Shown: positions 8,028 to 17,001 of the stretch, piece by piece
Layout of the letters: each line of letters begins with the position of its first letter
Numbering within the stretch: the first letter of the stretch is position 1
Source of the DNA: Candidatus Gastranaerophilales bacterium
GTDB taxonomy: Bacteria > Cyanobacteriota > Vampirovibrionia > Gastranaerophilales > Gastranaerophilaceae
Length of the DNA: 47,347 nt
Assembly (NCBI GenBank): GCA_944323935.1
Contig: CALUUJ010000016.1
Coordinates: 1 to 47,347, forward strand
Direction of reading: 5' to 3'
Position numbers and translations under genes: made by a program
The notes under the pieces: generated by a model
Told to the model about the DNA's origin: nothing
Seen by the model: only the letters and a program-made list of their open reading frames with translations
Database searches by the model: none

Positions 8028-10640
8028 ATGAAAAAATTCATACTTGTTATTGCTTTTGTTTTTATTGGTTTAGTGTGTAATGCTGCTGATTATTCTAGTT
8101 TTAAACTTGATAACGGACATAATGTTGTTATACAAGAAGTGCACGATAATCCAATTGTAATAATAGATACTTGGATAAAAACAGGTTCTATTAATGAAAC
8201 CGATGAAAATAATGGAGTAGCTCATTTTTTGGAGCATTTATTTTTTAAAGGAACATCCAAACATCCCGCTAAAGAATTTGATCAAATTTTAGAATCTAAG
8301 GGGGCTATTACAAATGCTGCCACAAGTAAAGATTTTACTCACTATTATATTCTTATACCGTCACAATATTTTGAACTTGCTTTAGATTTGCATTCCGATA
8401 TGCTTTTGAACCCTTTAATTCCAAGAAAAGAGCTTGAAAAAGAAAGAAAAGTTGTTATTGAAGAAATTTCTAAAAATAATGATAAACCGACTACTATTTT
8501 ATATAGAAATATGATTAATGCTTTTTATAAGATTCATCCATATAAACGTGATGTTATTGGGACAAAGGAAGTTATAGAAACAATAAGCAGAGAGCAAATA
8601 CTTGATTTCTATAATACTTGGTATATCCCGCAAAATATGACAACAGTTGTTATTGGAGATATTGATACTCAAAAAGCCTTAGATTTAATAAAAACAAAGT
8701 TTAATAGACCTGCCGATATTGCTGAAAAGAAACCAAATAATAAATATAAGCTTGATAAAAGACCATCTTCTCAAATTGAAACTAAAAAGGACCTGAATGT
8801 TGAAACAGGCTACATCTTGATTGGTTTTAAAGGCTGTTATCCAATGACAAACAAAGATTCCTATGCTTTAGATGTACTTGCAACAATATTAGGAGAAGGA
8901 AAATCCTCTCGTTTGTACAAAAATATAAAAGAACAAAAACAATTGGTTCATTCAATTTCAGCTTCTCATTCTTCAATGCGAGACGACTCAATTTTTTATA
9001 TATCCGCGAATTATATAACAGAAGATATTGAACGCTTGAAGGATGCTATTTTTACAGAAATCGAAAAACTCCAAAAAAATGAAATAACAAATGAAGAGAT
9101 ACAAAAAGCAAAAAATATTATTGAACGTGATACTTTTTATTCGAGAGAATCTGTTTCTAATATTGCTTCTGCGATTGGTTATACAGTTACATTAACTAAT
9201 GATACCTCATACTATAAAAATTATTTGGATAATATAAATAAAGTTACTGCTGATGACTTAAAAAGAGTCGCCAAAAATTATTTAGATATTGATTCAGCTG
9301 TAATATCCGTAATTCTTCCTACAAAAGAAGGAAAGCCAGATATTCAAAAACAGCTGCCAAAGAACTATAGTGCAAAGATATTAAGTAAAGATAAAGATAC
9401 AACAAAATATGAACTTGAAAATGGTGCAATATTAATCATTACACAAAATACTGCAAATGATATTATTGCCATGGAAATGTCATCAAAAGGTGGAAATAAT
9501 ATTGAAAAGATTCCTGGTATTGCGACTGTGACAGCAGAAACAATGCTTAAAGGTACAAAAAAGTATAAAAATCAAGAATTATCATTGCTGCTTGAAGAAA
9601 ATGGTATAAGGATTGCTCCTTCTGCTCGTGGTGATTCTTTTGGAATTGCTGCAAAATTTACGAAAAATGAAAAAGATTTAGCTTTAGATATATTTGAGGA
9701 AATTGCAACCAAAGCTTCTTTAGACTCTTATGATATAGAACGTGTAAAAGCGGATAAAATGCATTCTATTAAGAACAAAAATAATACCCCTGATTCATTG
9801 GCTTTTGATGAATTTAGAACGGCTTTATGGGAAGGTACTCCATATGGTAATACAGGTAAAATATTACAAAAAACTCTGCCATTAATTCAAGAAGAAGATA
9901 TAACTGGGTTTTATGCAAATCTTTTCCCTGCGGAAAATGTAGTTGTAACTGTAAATGGTAATGTTGACAACCAAGAGTTTATTAATTATTTCTCAAGAAT
10001 ATTGAAAAATAGTAATAAGTCTAAAATATCATTTGCAGATTTTAAATGTAAGTTTAAACCATTAACAAAAAATAAGACGATAAAAGTAAATAAGGACTCA
10101 CAGGCGGTATGGCTGTTATTAGGCTGGTTAACTGATGGAGTTGATAATCAAAAGGATTGGGCAACATTACAAGTTATAGATTCTATGTTAGGTTCAGGTA
10201 TGAGTTCAAGACTTTTTACTCAGTTAAGGGATGAACAAGGATTGGCTTATCAGGTTGGTTCAAGCTTTTCTGCAAATATAAACAAAGGTGTGTTTGCTCT
10301 TTATATAGCGACAAATCCGAAAAATGTTCAAACTGCAAAAACAGGATTATTTTATGAAATAGATAAATTAAAAAAAGAGTTTGTAACAGAGAAGGAACTT
10401 TCAGAAGCTAAAGATAAGCTTATTGGTAATTATGTTTTATCTCTGGAAACGAATATGGATAAAGCATCTATAGTAAATTCTATAGAAATAAGTGGAAAAG
10501 ATTATACATTCTTAGATGAGTATCCCAATCTTATAAATGGAATAACTGCTCAAGATGTAATTAAAACTGCAAATAAATATTTTTCCAAACCATATGTTTT
10601 CACAATTGTCGGACCTGTTAAATCTATTGAAAAATTATAA
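8028..10640 (+). CDS. Secreted M16 (insulinase-family) zinc peptidase
   Basis: The 870-residue protein starts with a signal peptide (KKFILVIAFVFIGLVCNAA, cleavage near residue 20), so it probably acts in the periplasm. The N-terminal M16 unit has the inverted zinc motif HFLEH (H66, E69, H70) and the distal glutamate in VVIEEISKN (E146), so it should be catalytic. The second half (from about 460) repeats the fold, but the corresponding segment PGIATVTAETMLKGT lacks the HxxEH residues, so it is likely the non-catalytic partner half. This one-chain, two-unit layout is standard for bacterial family members that degrade peptides. A Shine-Dalgarno AGAGG precedes the ATG. The PilZ gene follows after 34 bases. 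Confidence 0.93.
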   Translation: MKKFILVIAFVFIGLVCNAADYSSFKLDNGHNVVIQEVHDNPIVIIDTWIKTGSINETDENNGVAHFLEHLFFKGTSKHPAKEFDQILESKGAITNAATSKDFTHYYILIPSQYFELALDLHSDMLLNPLIPRKELEKERKVVIEEISKNNDKPTTILYRNMINAFYKIHPYKRDVIGTKEVIETISREQILDFYNTWYIPQNMTTVVIGDIDTQKALDLIKTKFNRPADIAEKKPNNKYKLDKRPSSQIETKKDLNVETGYILIGFKGCYPMTNKDSYALDVLATILGEGKSSRLYKNIKEQKQLVHSISASHSSMRDDSIFYISANYITEDIERLKDAIFTEIEKLQKNEITNEEIQKAKNIIERDTFYSRESVSNIASAIGYTVTLTNDTSYYKNYLDNINKVTADDLKRVAKNYLDIDSAVISVILPTKEGKPDIQKQLPKNYSAKILSKDKDTTKYELENGAILIITQNTANDIIAMEMSSKGGNNIEKIPGIATVTAETMLKGTKKYKNQELSLLLEENGIRIAPSARGDSFGIAAKFTKNEKDLALDIFEEIATKASLDSYDIERVKADKMHSIKNKNNTPDSLAFDEFRTALWEGTPYGNTGKILQKTLPLIQEEDITGFYANLFPAENVVVTVNGNVDNQEFINYFSRILKNSNKSKISFADFKCKFKPLTKNKTIKVNKDSQAVWLLLGWLTDGVDNQKDWATLQVIDSMLGSGMSSRLFTQLRDEQGLAYQVGSSFSANINKGVFALYIATNPKNVQTAKTGLFYEIDKLKKEFVTEKELSEAKDKLIGNYVLSLETNMDKASIVNSIEISGKDYTFLDEYPNLINGITAQDVIKTANKYFSKPYVFTIVGPVKSIEKL

Positions 10641-10674
10641 AATATGAGATAAATTTGTATATAAGAGATAAGTT

Positions 10675-11256
10675 ATGCGAAATGAAATAATTGAGAATAA
10701 AGAATTTTATATTCTTTCAAGAAGTGTTGATAATGCTGAAAAATGTGTTGTTATTAGCCTTAATGAAGATTGTTTTGTTGTGAAGCTTCAGAATATAAGA
10801 AAATATGAGATTGATGAATCAGTTGAACTTTTTACTATGACAAACAAAGGACAGTTGTATTTTGAGACCATAGTAAAAGATGTCAAAGATGATACTATTT
10901 CAGTGTGGTATCCAATTTCATATAAATATCTACAAAGAAGACAATATTCCAGAATCAGATTGGAAGAAGAAACAGAGCTTGTTTGTAAAGACAAAAAGAT
11001 ACCCGCCAGAATTTTTGATATAAGTGCAGGGGGATTAAAGGTTAATACTAAAGAACAATTGCAGCTTTTAGATGAATATTCAATTTCATTAGATTTTGAA
11101 AATAAGAAGCTTGATATGACTTTTGAACCTATAAGGATTGAAGTTGGTAATAATGAGTTTGTCTCATCGGGAAGATTTAAAAATATAAGTAGTTATGATA
11201 GAATTGCGCTTGTTCAGTATTGTTTTCGTAAACAGATAGAAAATAGTAATAAATAA
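10675..11256 (+). CDS. PilZ-domain protein (cyclic-di-GMP binding)
   Basis: Residues 88-93 (RRQYSR) and 115-120 (DISAGG) are the two signature motifs of the PilZ domain, which binds cyclic-di-GMP. The N-terminal 85 residues look like the beta-barrel YcgR-type domain that often precedes PilZ. At 193 residues it has no enzyme domain or membrane segment. It lies 34 bases after the M16 gene and 22 bases before a histidine kinase. An HD-GYP response regulator, whose family hydrolyses cyclic-di-GMP, follows. The context suggests a receptor that adjusts motility, pili or the cell surface. Confidence 0.9.
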   Translation: MRNEIIENKEFYILSRSVDNAEKCVVISLNEDCFVVKLQNIRKYEIDESVELFTMTNKGQLYFETIVKDVKDDTISVWYPISYKYLQRRQYSRIRLEEETELVCKDKKIPARIFDISAGGLKVNTKEQLQLLDEYSISLDFENKKLDMTFEPIRIEVGNNEFVSSGRFKNISSYDRIALVQYCFRKQIENSNK

Positions 11257-11278
11257 ACTTGTAAAACACTAAAAAATA

Positions 11279-13081
11279 TTGTTAAATATTCTTAGTGGTT
11301 ATTTTTTTAAGAACAGGTATATCGCTGTGAGTAAAGGTAGTCTGAAAAAGAAAAAGAGTATAAGACCAAAAACAGAGTTTTCAATACGGCTCAAATCGAC
11401 AATAATGTCTAATATTATGGTCGTAATGTTGCTTACGATAATAGTTGTTACGCTAGCTTTAACTGTAGCCTCATATGCAACTATAAAGAATATGCAGGAT
11501 AAACTCCCAGCTGATTTTATTTCGAGTTTAGAAGTTTTTGATAATCAGAACCAAACTGCTAAGGAGTTTGAAGCACGGTTACCTGAACTTCAGAAAAGAA
11601 TAAATAATAGTATTATGAAAAATTATGATGTACAAGATTTGCTTGTAGCATATCATAATGGTGATAAAGTATATACAACTTTGGATGCTGAAGATAGAGA
11701 TCATAGTGTTATAAATTATTCATATGAAAAAGATGAGACAAGTTTATACAGTTTTATTTTAAAACAATCTGATAAGTATTCTGTGTCAAAATATCGTGTA
11801 ATTTCATTTAAATTACCATTCTACCAAAAAGATTCATCAGGGAATTTTATTAAGGATTCATCATCGAAGTTTAAGATAGATAAAGCATATGATATATACT
11901 TAATTGTTCCTCCTGCAACTACAGAAGATATAGGTAAGTTTGTTGAATATGCGAAGAATATTTTCTGTGCTGTATTATTTGCGTGTTTTATTGTTGTTTT
12001 TATATTGGCAAGAAGTATATCTAAGCCCTTATCAGTTATGGAAAAGACTGTTGCGCAGGTTGCTAAAGGAGATTTATCCGGAAGGTTAGAATATACAAAA
12101 TATGATGAAATAAATAAACTTGTTCAATCATACAATATGATGACAAATGCGCTTCAAAGATTGTACTCATCTTTAGAAGCGCAAGTTCAAGACAGAACAA
12201 AAGAATTAAAAAGTGCATATGCCGAATTGCAAAGTACTCAAGCGATGATGGTTCATTCCGAAAAAATGAAATCATTAGGTGAACTCGTTGCTGGAATTAT
12301 GCATGAAATAAATAATCCTATTAATTTTATTTATGGGAATATGACTCATTTGAGTAATTATTCTAATGATTTAATTCAGATAATTGAAGAATATACTAAA
12401 TTTAATGATTCTTTAAAGCCGGGAGAAAAAGAAGAAATTGAAAATCTAAAGCAAGAAATTGATTATGAATTTTTAAAGACAGATTTGCCCGATTTAATTA
12501 AAAGTTGTAAAGAAGGGGCGGATAGAGCTAAAAATATTATTCAGGATTTAAAGAGTTTTTCAAGAATGGAGGAAGCTTCTATTACAGATGTAGATGTTCC
12601 TCATGAAATAGATACAACTTTAAATATTTTACATAATAAGATAAAAAATAAAGCGGAAATACATAAAGAGTATATGGAAAATCCTCCGAAAATAGAAGCA
12701 TTTGGCGGTCAATTAAACCAAGTCTTTATGAATATTTTAGATAATGCTGTTGGTGCGATTAAGGAACATGGTGATATTTGGATTAGAATAGACGAAGATA
12801 AAGCTAAGAAAAATTTAATAATTGAAATAGAAGATAATGGAATTGGCATGGATGAAGAAACTTCCCGCAAGGTTTTTAATCCTTTTTTCACAACAAAACC
12901 TGTTGGACAAGGTACCGGGCTTGGGTTATCCATAACATATAAAATTATAAAAAATCACCAAGGAGATATTAGAGTTGAATCTCAACCAAATTTGGGTACT
13001 AAATTTATTATAAACCTGCCAATAAATATAGATAGAGAAAATTTGAATGTTGGAGTAGCTATCGGAGAAGCTGATGGATAA
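11279..13081 (+). CDS. Membrane sensor histidine kinase
   Basis: A membrane helix at about 41-68, an extracytoplasmic sensor region of about 150 residues, a second helix at 228-246, a HAMP segment, a coiled coil (290-320), and a kinase core follow in order. The phospho-accepting His is H342 in GIMHEINNPINF. The N box (NQVFMNILDNAV), IEDNGIGMD, and FNPFFTTKPVGQGTGLGLS complete the ATPase domain, so it looks active. The start is uncertain: TTG at 11279 has no ribosome-binding site, and GTG at 11327 is an in-frame alternative; neither affects the domains. It overlaps the next gene by 8 bases, so kinase and regulator form a translationally coupled two-component pair. Confidence 0.93.
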   Translation: MLNILSGYFFKNRYIAVSKGSLKKKKSIRPKTEFSIRLKSTIMSNIMVVMLLTIIVVTLALTVASYATIKNMQDKLPADFISSLEVFDNQNQTAKEFEARLPELQKRINNSIMKNYDVQDLLVAYHNGDKVYTTLDAEDRDHSVINYSYEKDETSLYSFILKQSDKYSVSKYRVISFKLPFYQKDSSGNFIKDSSSKFKIDKAYDIYLIVPPATTEDIGKFVEYAKNIFCAVLFACFIVVFILARSISKPLSVMEKTVAQVAKGDLSGRLEYTKYDEINKLVQSYNMMTNALQRLYSSLEAQVQDRTKELKSAYAELQSTQAMMVHSEKMKSLGELVAGIMHEINNPINFIYGNMTHLSNYSNDLIQIIEEYTKFNDSLKPGEKEEIENLKQEIDYEFLKTDLPDLIKSCKEGADRAKNIIQDLKSFSRMEEASITDVDVPHEIDTTLNILHNKIKNKAEIHKEYMENPPKIEAFGGQLNQVFMNILDNAVGAIKEHGDIWIRIDEDKAKKNLIIEIEDNGIGMDEETSRKVFNPFFTTKPVGQGTGLGLSITYKIIKNHQGDIRVESQPNLGTKFIINLPINIDRENLNVGVAIGEADG

Positions 13082-14075
13082 ATATAAAATATTAATAGTT
13101 GATGACGAGCCAGATAATTTGGCATTGTTATATCGTACTTTAAGAGGGAAATATGATATAGCTAAATCAACATCACCGTTGATGGCGCTGGAAATGCTTA
13201 AGCAAGAACATTTCCAATGTATATTGTCAGACCATAAAATGCCTGAAATGGATGGGGTTGAGTTTTTAAAAAGAAGCTGTGCTATATCACCGGATACAAT
13301 GCGTCTTTTAGTAACTGCATATACAGATGCAGGTATACTTATTGATGCAATTAACTATGCCCAAATATACAGATATATTAAAAAGCCTTATAATCCTGAT
13401 GAATTATTATTAATAGTGGAAAATGCATTAGAATATTGGCAATTAAAATATGATAATGGTGTTCTTGTAAATGATTTAAAAGAACTATTTGCAGGAACTA
13501 TAACTGCAATTGTAGAAGCGTTGGACGCAAAAGATTCATATACATTGGGCAGAAGCCGCAGAGTTACTTTCTATGCTGTAAAAATAGCTAAAGCACTTCA
13601 TTTAAGTGAAACAACAACAGGAAAAATAGAACTTGCAGGGCTTTTGCATGATATAGGTATGATTGGTGTTTCAGATGATATTCTTTCAAAAGTAGAGAAA
13701 TTAACTCAAGAAGAATATGATGAAATAAAAAAACATGTTGTTCACAGTGTACGTATTTTAGATGATATCAAACAGCTTGCTGATGTAGTAGAAATAATAA
13801 AATATCATCATGAATTTTATGATGGTAATGGATATCCATATGGTAAAAAAGGAGAAGAAATTCCTATCGGTTCCAGAATTATTTCTGTTGCTGATGCTTT
13901 TGACAGTATGGTTACTCCAAAGGCATATCGTAATCAGGTTTCTCCACACGAAGCCATATCACATATAAAAACATTTGCAGGTAAACAGTTTGATCCTGTT
14001 GTGGTTGAAACTTTTGAACAGATTCTTCCAGAAACACTACGTGAAATAAAGGATTTGGAACATTCACTTAAATAA
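13074..14075 (+). CDS. Response regulator with HD-GYP domain
   Basis: An N-terminal receiver domain (1-125) has the acidic pair in IVDDE, the phospho-acceptor D53 in LSDHKMPEMDG, a TAYTD switch and KKPYNPDEL with the conserved Lys. The C-terminal half is an HD-GYP domain with LLHDIG (H192, D193), HH at 245-246, and DGNGYPYG. HD-GYP enzymes hydrolyse cyclic-di-GMP. The ATG lies inside the 3' end of the kinase gene. With the upstream PilZ protein this forms a plausible sense-and-degrade circuit for cyclic-di-GMP. No DNA-binding domain is present. Confidence 0.93.
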   Translation: MDKYKILIVDDEPDNLALLYRTLRGKYDIAKSTSPLMALEMLKQEHFQCILSDHKMPEMDGVEFLKRSCAISPDTMRLLVTAYTDAGILIDAINYAQIYRYIKKPYNPDELLLIVENALEYWQLKYDNGVLVNDLKELFAGTITAIVEALDAKDSYTLGRSRRVTFYAVKIAKALHLSETTTGKIELAGLLHDIGMIGVSDDILSKVEKLTQEEYDEIKKHVVHSVRILDDIKQLADVVEIIKYHHEFYDGNGYPYGKKGEEIPIGSRIISVADAFDSMVTPKAYRNQVSPHEAISHIKTFAGKQFDPVVVETFEQILPETLREIKDLEHSLK

Positions 14076-14114
14076 AGACAAATAAAAGCTTTGTGATATT
14101 TCATATGGATTTTG

Positions 14115-14123
14115 TGCTAATAT
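14115..14123 (+). promoter_or_regulatory. Extended -10 promoter upstream of proS
   Basis: TGCTAATAT fits the extended -10 form TGn followed by a -10-like hexamer and sits 34 bases before the proS ATG. No convincing -35 is visible. Confidence 0.4.
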
Positions 14124-14157
14124 AAAGTTAGTAAGAACAAATAGAGGTTAATTTTAT

Positions 14158-15885
14158 ATGAGAATGTCGAAGCTTTTTGTACAAACTTTAAGGGAGTTTC
14201 CTGCTGATGCGGAAGTAATAAGTCATAAATTATTGGTTCGAGCAGGTTATATAAGGAAACTGACTAATGGTGTGTATAATTTTTTGCCATTAATGTGGAG
14301 AGTACTTAAAAAAGTTGAAAATATAGTGCGTGAAGAAATGGATGCTGCAGGTGCACAAGAGCTTTTAATGCCTTTTGTACAGCCGTCTGAATTATGGCAA
14401 GAATCCGGCAGATGGGATGTATACGGTAAAGAGTTAATGCGATTGAAAGATAGACATGGCAGAGAAATGTGTCTTGGTCCTACTCATGAAGAAGTTATTA
14501 CGTCCATAGCAAGAGAAGGCATTCGTTCATATAAACAATTACCTGTTAATTTGTATCAAATCCAATCTAAATTTAGAGATGAAATAAGACCTCGTTTTGG
14601 TCTGTTGAGAGGTCGTGAATTTATAATGAAAGATGCATACAGCTTTGATGTTGATGAAGAAGGACTTGACAAATCATATGAAATTATGGCACAAGCTTAT
14701 AAGAATATATTTAAAAGGTGTGGACTGGAAACAAAAATGGTTCAATCGGATTCAGGTGCTATTGGCGGGAGTGTTTCACATGAGTTTATGGTTCTGGTAA
14801 ACGAAGAATCAGAAAATAATGCAGGTGAAAATGATGTATTTTATTGTACAAAATGCGGTTATAGTGCAAATTCTAATCATGCGGTTTCTATTCTTAATGA
14901 AGTAGCAACAGATGGGAAATTTGAAAAAACAGAAATAATTGATACACCAAATACACATTCAATAGAGGAACTTTCTAAATTTTTAGATATTCCTTCTACT
15001 GTTATATGTAAGTCACTTATATATGTTATTGATGGTAAATATGTTTTAGCCTTAATAAGGGGTGATAGAACCGTAGAAGAAACGAAGTTAATGAATGTAT
15101 TTGCAGGAAATGATATTCGAATTGCAAGAAATGATGAAATTGAAGAAATAATGAAAATAAGCGGATTTAATGCAGTAGCTGGTTTTATCGGACCAAAAGG
15201 ATTAAAGAATATAGAAATAGTTGCTGATGAAACAGTAAAAGGCTTAAAAAATTTTGTTATCGGTTGTAATCAAAATGACAAACACTTAGTAGGTGCTAAT
15301 TGGGGTATAGATGTTGAGTTGCCTCAAAAAATTGCTGATATAAGACTGGTTGAAGAAAACGATAAATGCGTTGATTGCGGTGCTGAACTAAAAGTTACCA
15401 AGGGAATTGAGGTCGGTAATATTTTTAAACTTGGAACTAAATATTCAAAAGCAATGAATGCAACATTTACGGATAAAGATGGTAAAGAGAAGCCATTCAT
15501 TATGGGCTGTTATGGTATTGGTATCTCAAGAACAGCAGCAGCTGCGGTAGAAAGGCATCATGATGAATATGGTATAAAGTGGCCTTTGGCGATTGCTCCA
15601 TATACGGTTATTGTTGTTCCTGTAAGTGACCAAGATGAAACACAAATGAAAGTAGCAGAGGAAATTTATAATAAATTATTGGCAGCAAACGTTGAAGTTT
15701 TGATTGATGACAGATCTGAAAGAGCCGGTGTAAAACTCAAAGATGCTGATTTGATTGGTATCCCATATAGAATTACTGTTGGTAAAACAATAAAGGATAA
15801 TCTTGTTGAATTTAAAACCCGCGCAAATAATAGTGTTGAAGCTATTACACCGGATGAAGCAATTGAAAAAATTCTAAGTTTATAA
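14158..15885 (+). CDS. proS: Prolyl-tRNA synthetase, bacterial type
   Basis: It charges tRNA-Pro with proline in the cytosol. The 575-residue length and order match bacterial ProRS. Class II motif 1 lies around TNGVYNFLPLMWRV. Motif 2 reads RPRFGLLRGREFIMKDAYSFD, with GPTHEE before it. A YbaK-like editing insertion spans about 225-405. Motif 3 is GCYGIGISRTAAAAVE, and an anticodon-binding domain ends the chain. Start: ATG with AGAGG upstream. A strong terminator follows at 15893, so proS ends its transcript. Confidence 0.97.
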   Translation: MRMSKLFVQTLREFPADAEVISHKLLVRAGYIRKLTNGVYNFLPLMWRVLKKVENIVREEMDAAGAQELLMPFVQPSELWQESGRWDVYGKELMRLKDRHGREMCLGPTHEEVITSIAREGIRSYKQLPVNLYQIQSKFRDEIRPRFGLLRGREFIMKDAYSFDVDEEGLDKSYEIMAQAYKNIFKRCGLETKMVQSDSGAIGGSVSHEFMVLVNEESENNAGENDVFYCTKCGYSANSNHAVSILNEVATDGKFEKTEIIDTPNTHSIEELSKFLDIPSTVICKSLIYVIDGKYVLALIRGDRTVEETKLMNVFAGNDIRIARNDEIEEIMKISGFNAVAGFIGPKGLKNIEIVADETVKGLKNFVIGCNQNDKHLVGANWGIDVELPQKIADIRLVEENDKCVDCGAELKVTKGIEVGNIFKLGTKYSKAMNATFTDKDGKEKPFIMGCYGIGISRTAAAAVERHHDEYGIKWPLAIAPYTVIVVPVSDQDETQMKVAEEIYNKLLAANVEVLIDDRSERAGVKLKDADLIGIPYRITVGKTIKDNLVEFKTRANNSVEAITPDEAIEKILSL

Positions 15886-15892
15886 AAGATAG

Positions 15893-15935
15893 AAACGGTT
15901 ATTTTGAAACATTTCTTCATAAATAACCGTTTTTT
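15893..15935 (+). terminator. Rho-independent terminator of proS
   Basis: A perfect 12-bp stem (15893-15904 with 15921-15932, AAACGGTTATTT and its complement) encloses a 16-base loop and runs into a T tract (15930-15935). It begins 7 bases after the proS stop. Confidence 0.9.
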
Positions 15936-15987
15936 ATCAAAAAAGGTATTTGTTTTATTTTTTATAGACAAGAAAAAGGAATTTATC

Positions 15988-17001
15988 TTGATTTCAGTGT
16001 TATCTTATCCCTCGTGTAATAAATATAATATATTATCAACTAAAAATGCAGTTCAAAGTTTTTCTGGAAGTGACATTTCAGATTTGCTTGCACAAGGTGA
16101 TAAGGCACTTAATGAAAATAAGTATTCAGAAGCTTTGCAAATATATCAAGAAGCTAATAGATTGAATCCTGATGAAAATATTATATATAGAAAGCTGGCG
16201 AAAACGCAGTTTCATTTAAAAGATTATGTATCATCAGAAAAGAACTATGAAACTTATCTTAAAAAAGCTTCAGATGATGTAGATGCTTGGATTGAGCTTG
16301 GAGAAACACAGAGACAATCCGGATTTTATCAAAAAGCATTAAAAAGTTTTGAAAAAGCTGCTTCTTTAGATTCATCGAATGATTTAGCAAATCGAAGTAT
16401 ATTAGAAACAAAGAATAATATATTGAGTATTTATTCACCGCAAAAGGCTCAAACGGAAAAAGCAGAACAAGCTCAGAAAAATTTACGTGCTGCACTCGAT
16501 ATGACCGTGAAATATATGACACCTGAGTTTATGCAAGGCTTAAAAGATGTTGTAATAACTTTTGGCGAAACTGCTTCAATGGGTGGTACTTCTAATATAG
16601 CACAATATGAAAATCATAAGAAAACCATAACGATTTCAAATGCATATATATATGCCGCACCTCAAGTTATTGCTGCATATTTGTCTCATGAATCTGTGCA
16701 TGCACACGATAATGATCCATATACATCAATAAAAGAAGAACAAGATGCATATCAAGTAGCTGCAAAGTTTTGGATGAAGAATTCTAATGGGGTAAAAGAT
16801 CCTGAAATGGATTATGCCGTATCCTTGTACAAACAATCACCTTCAACATTAAATGACAGAGTTGCAGAAATATATAAACTCAGAGATCCTGATATAGCTG
16901 ATACATCCCCCAATCATCCGCCTAAAAAGTTGTTTCATTTTAATACTTCAAAAACAAAAGCAGCCAGTCAATCTATAAAATCATATGATGTTATAGCTTA
17001 G
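15988..17001 (+). CDS. TPR-repeat protein with a zincin metallopeptidase domain
   Basis: The N-terminal part holds three tetratricopeptide-like repeats (ALNENKYSEALQIYQEANRL, then two more to about residue 140). The C-terminal domain has SHESVHAHDND, an HExxH zinc motif (H234, E235, H238 from this start), with a candidate third ligand in KEEQDAYQ, as in gluzincins. I chose TTG at 15988 because AAAAAGGA lies 7 bases before it. The open frame reaches back to 15904, but that stretch is the proS terminator. Residues 24-28 read SFSGS, one of the shared N-terminal motifs. No signal peptide is clear. Its 3' end overlaps the convergent HNH-like gene by 11 bases. The substrate is unknown. Confidence 0.8.
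   Translation: MISVLSYPSCNKYNILSTKNAVQSFSGSDISDLLAQGDKALNENKYSEALQIYQEANRLNPDENIIYRKLAKTQFHLKDYVSSEKNYETYLKKASDDVDAWIELGETQRQSGFYQKALKSFEKAASLDSSNDLANRSILETKNNILSIYSPQKAQTEKAEQAQKNLRAALDMTVKYMTPEFMQGLKDVVITFGETASMGGTSNIAQYENHKKTITISNAYIYAAPQVIAAYLSHESVHAHDNDPYTSIKEEQDAYQVAAKFWMKNSNGVKDPEMDYAVSLYKQSPSTLNDRVAEIYKLRDPDIADTSPNHPPKKLFHFNTSKTKAASQSIKSYDVIA

Noticed and set aside
8028..10640. M16 gene as two fused separate peptidases
   Set aside because: The second half lacks the HxxEH residues, which is the ordinary catalytic/non-catalytic arrangement of single-chain M16 enzymes.
15904..15987. Longer N-terminus for the TPR zincin gene from TTG at 15904
   Set aside because: This stretch is the proS terminator and would translate to a terminator-derived peptide; the TTG at 15988 has a good ribosome-binding site.
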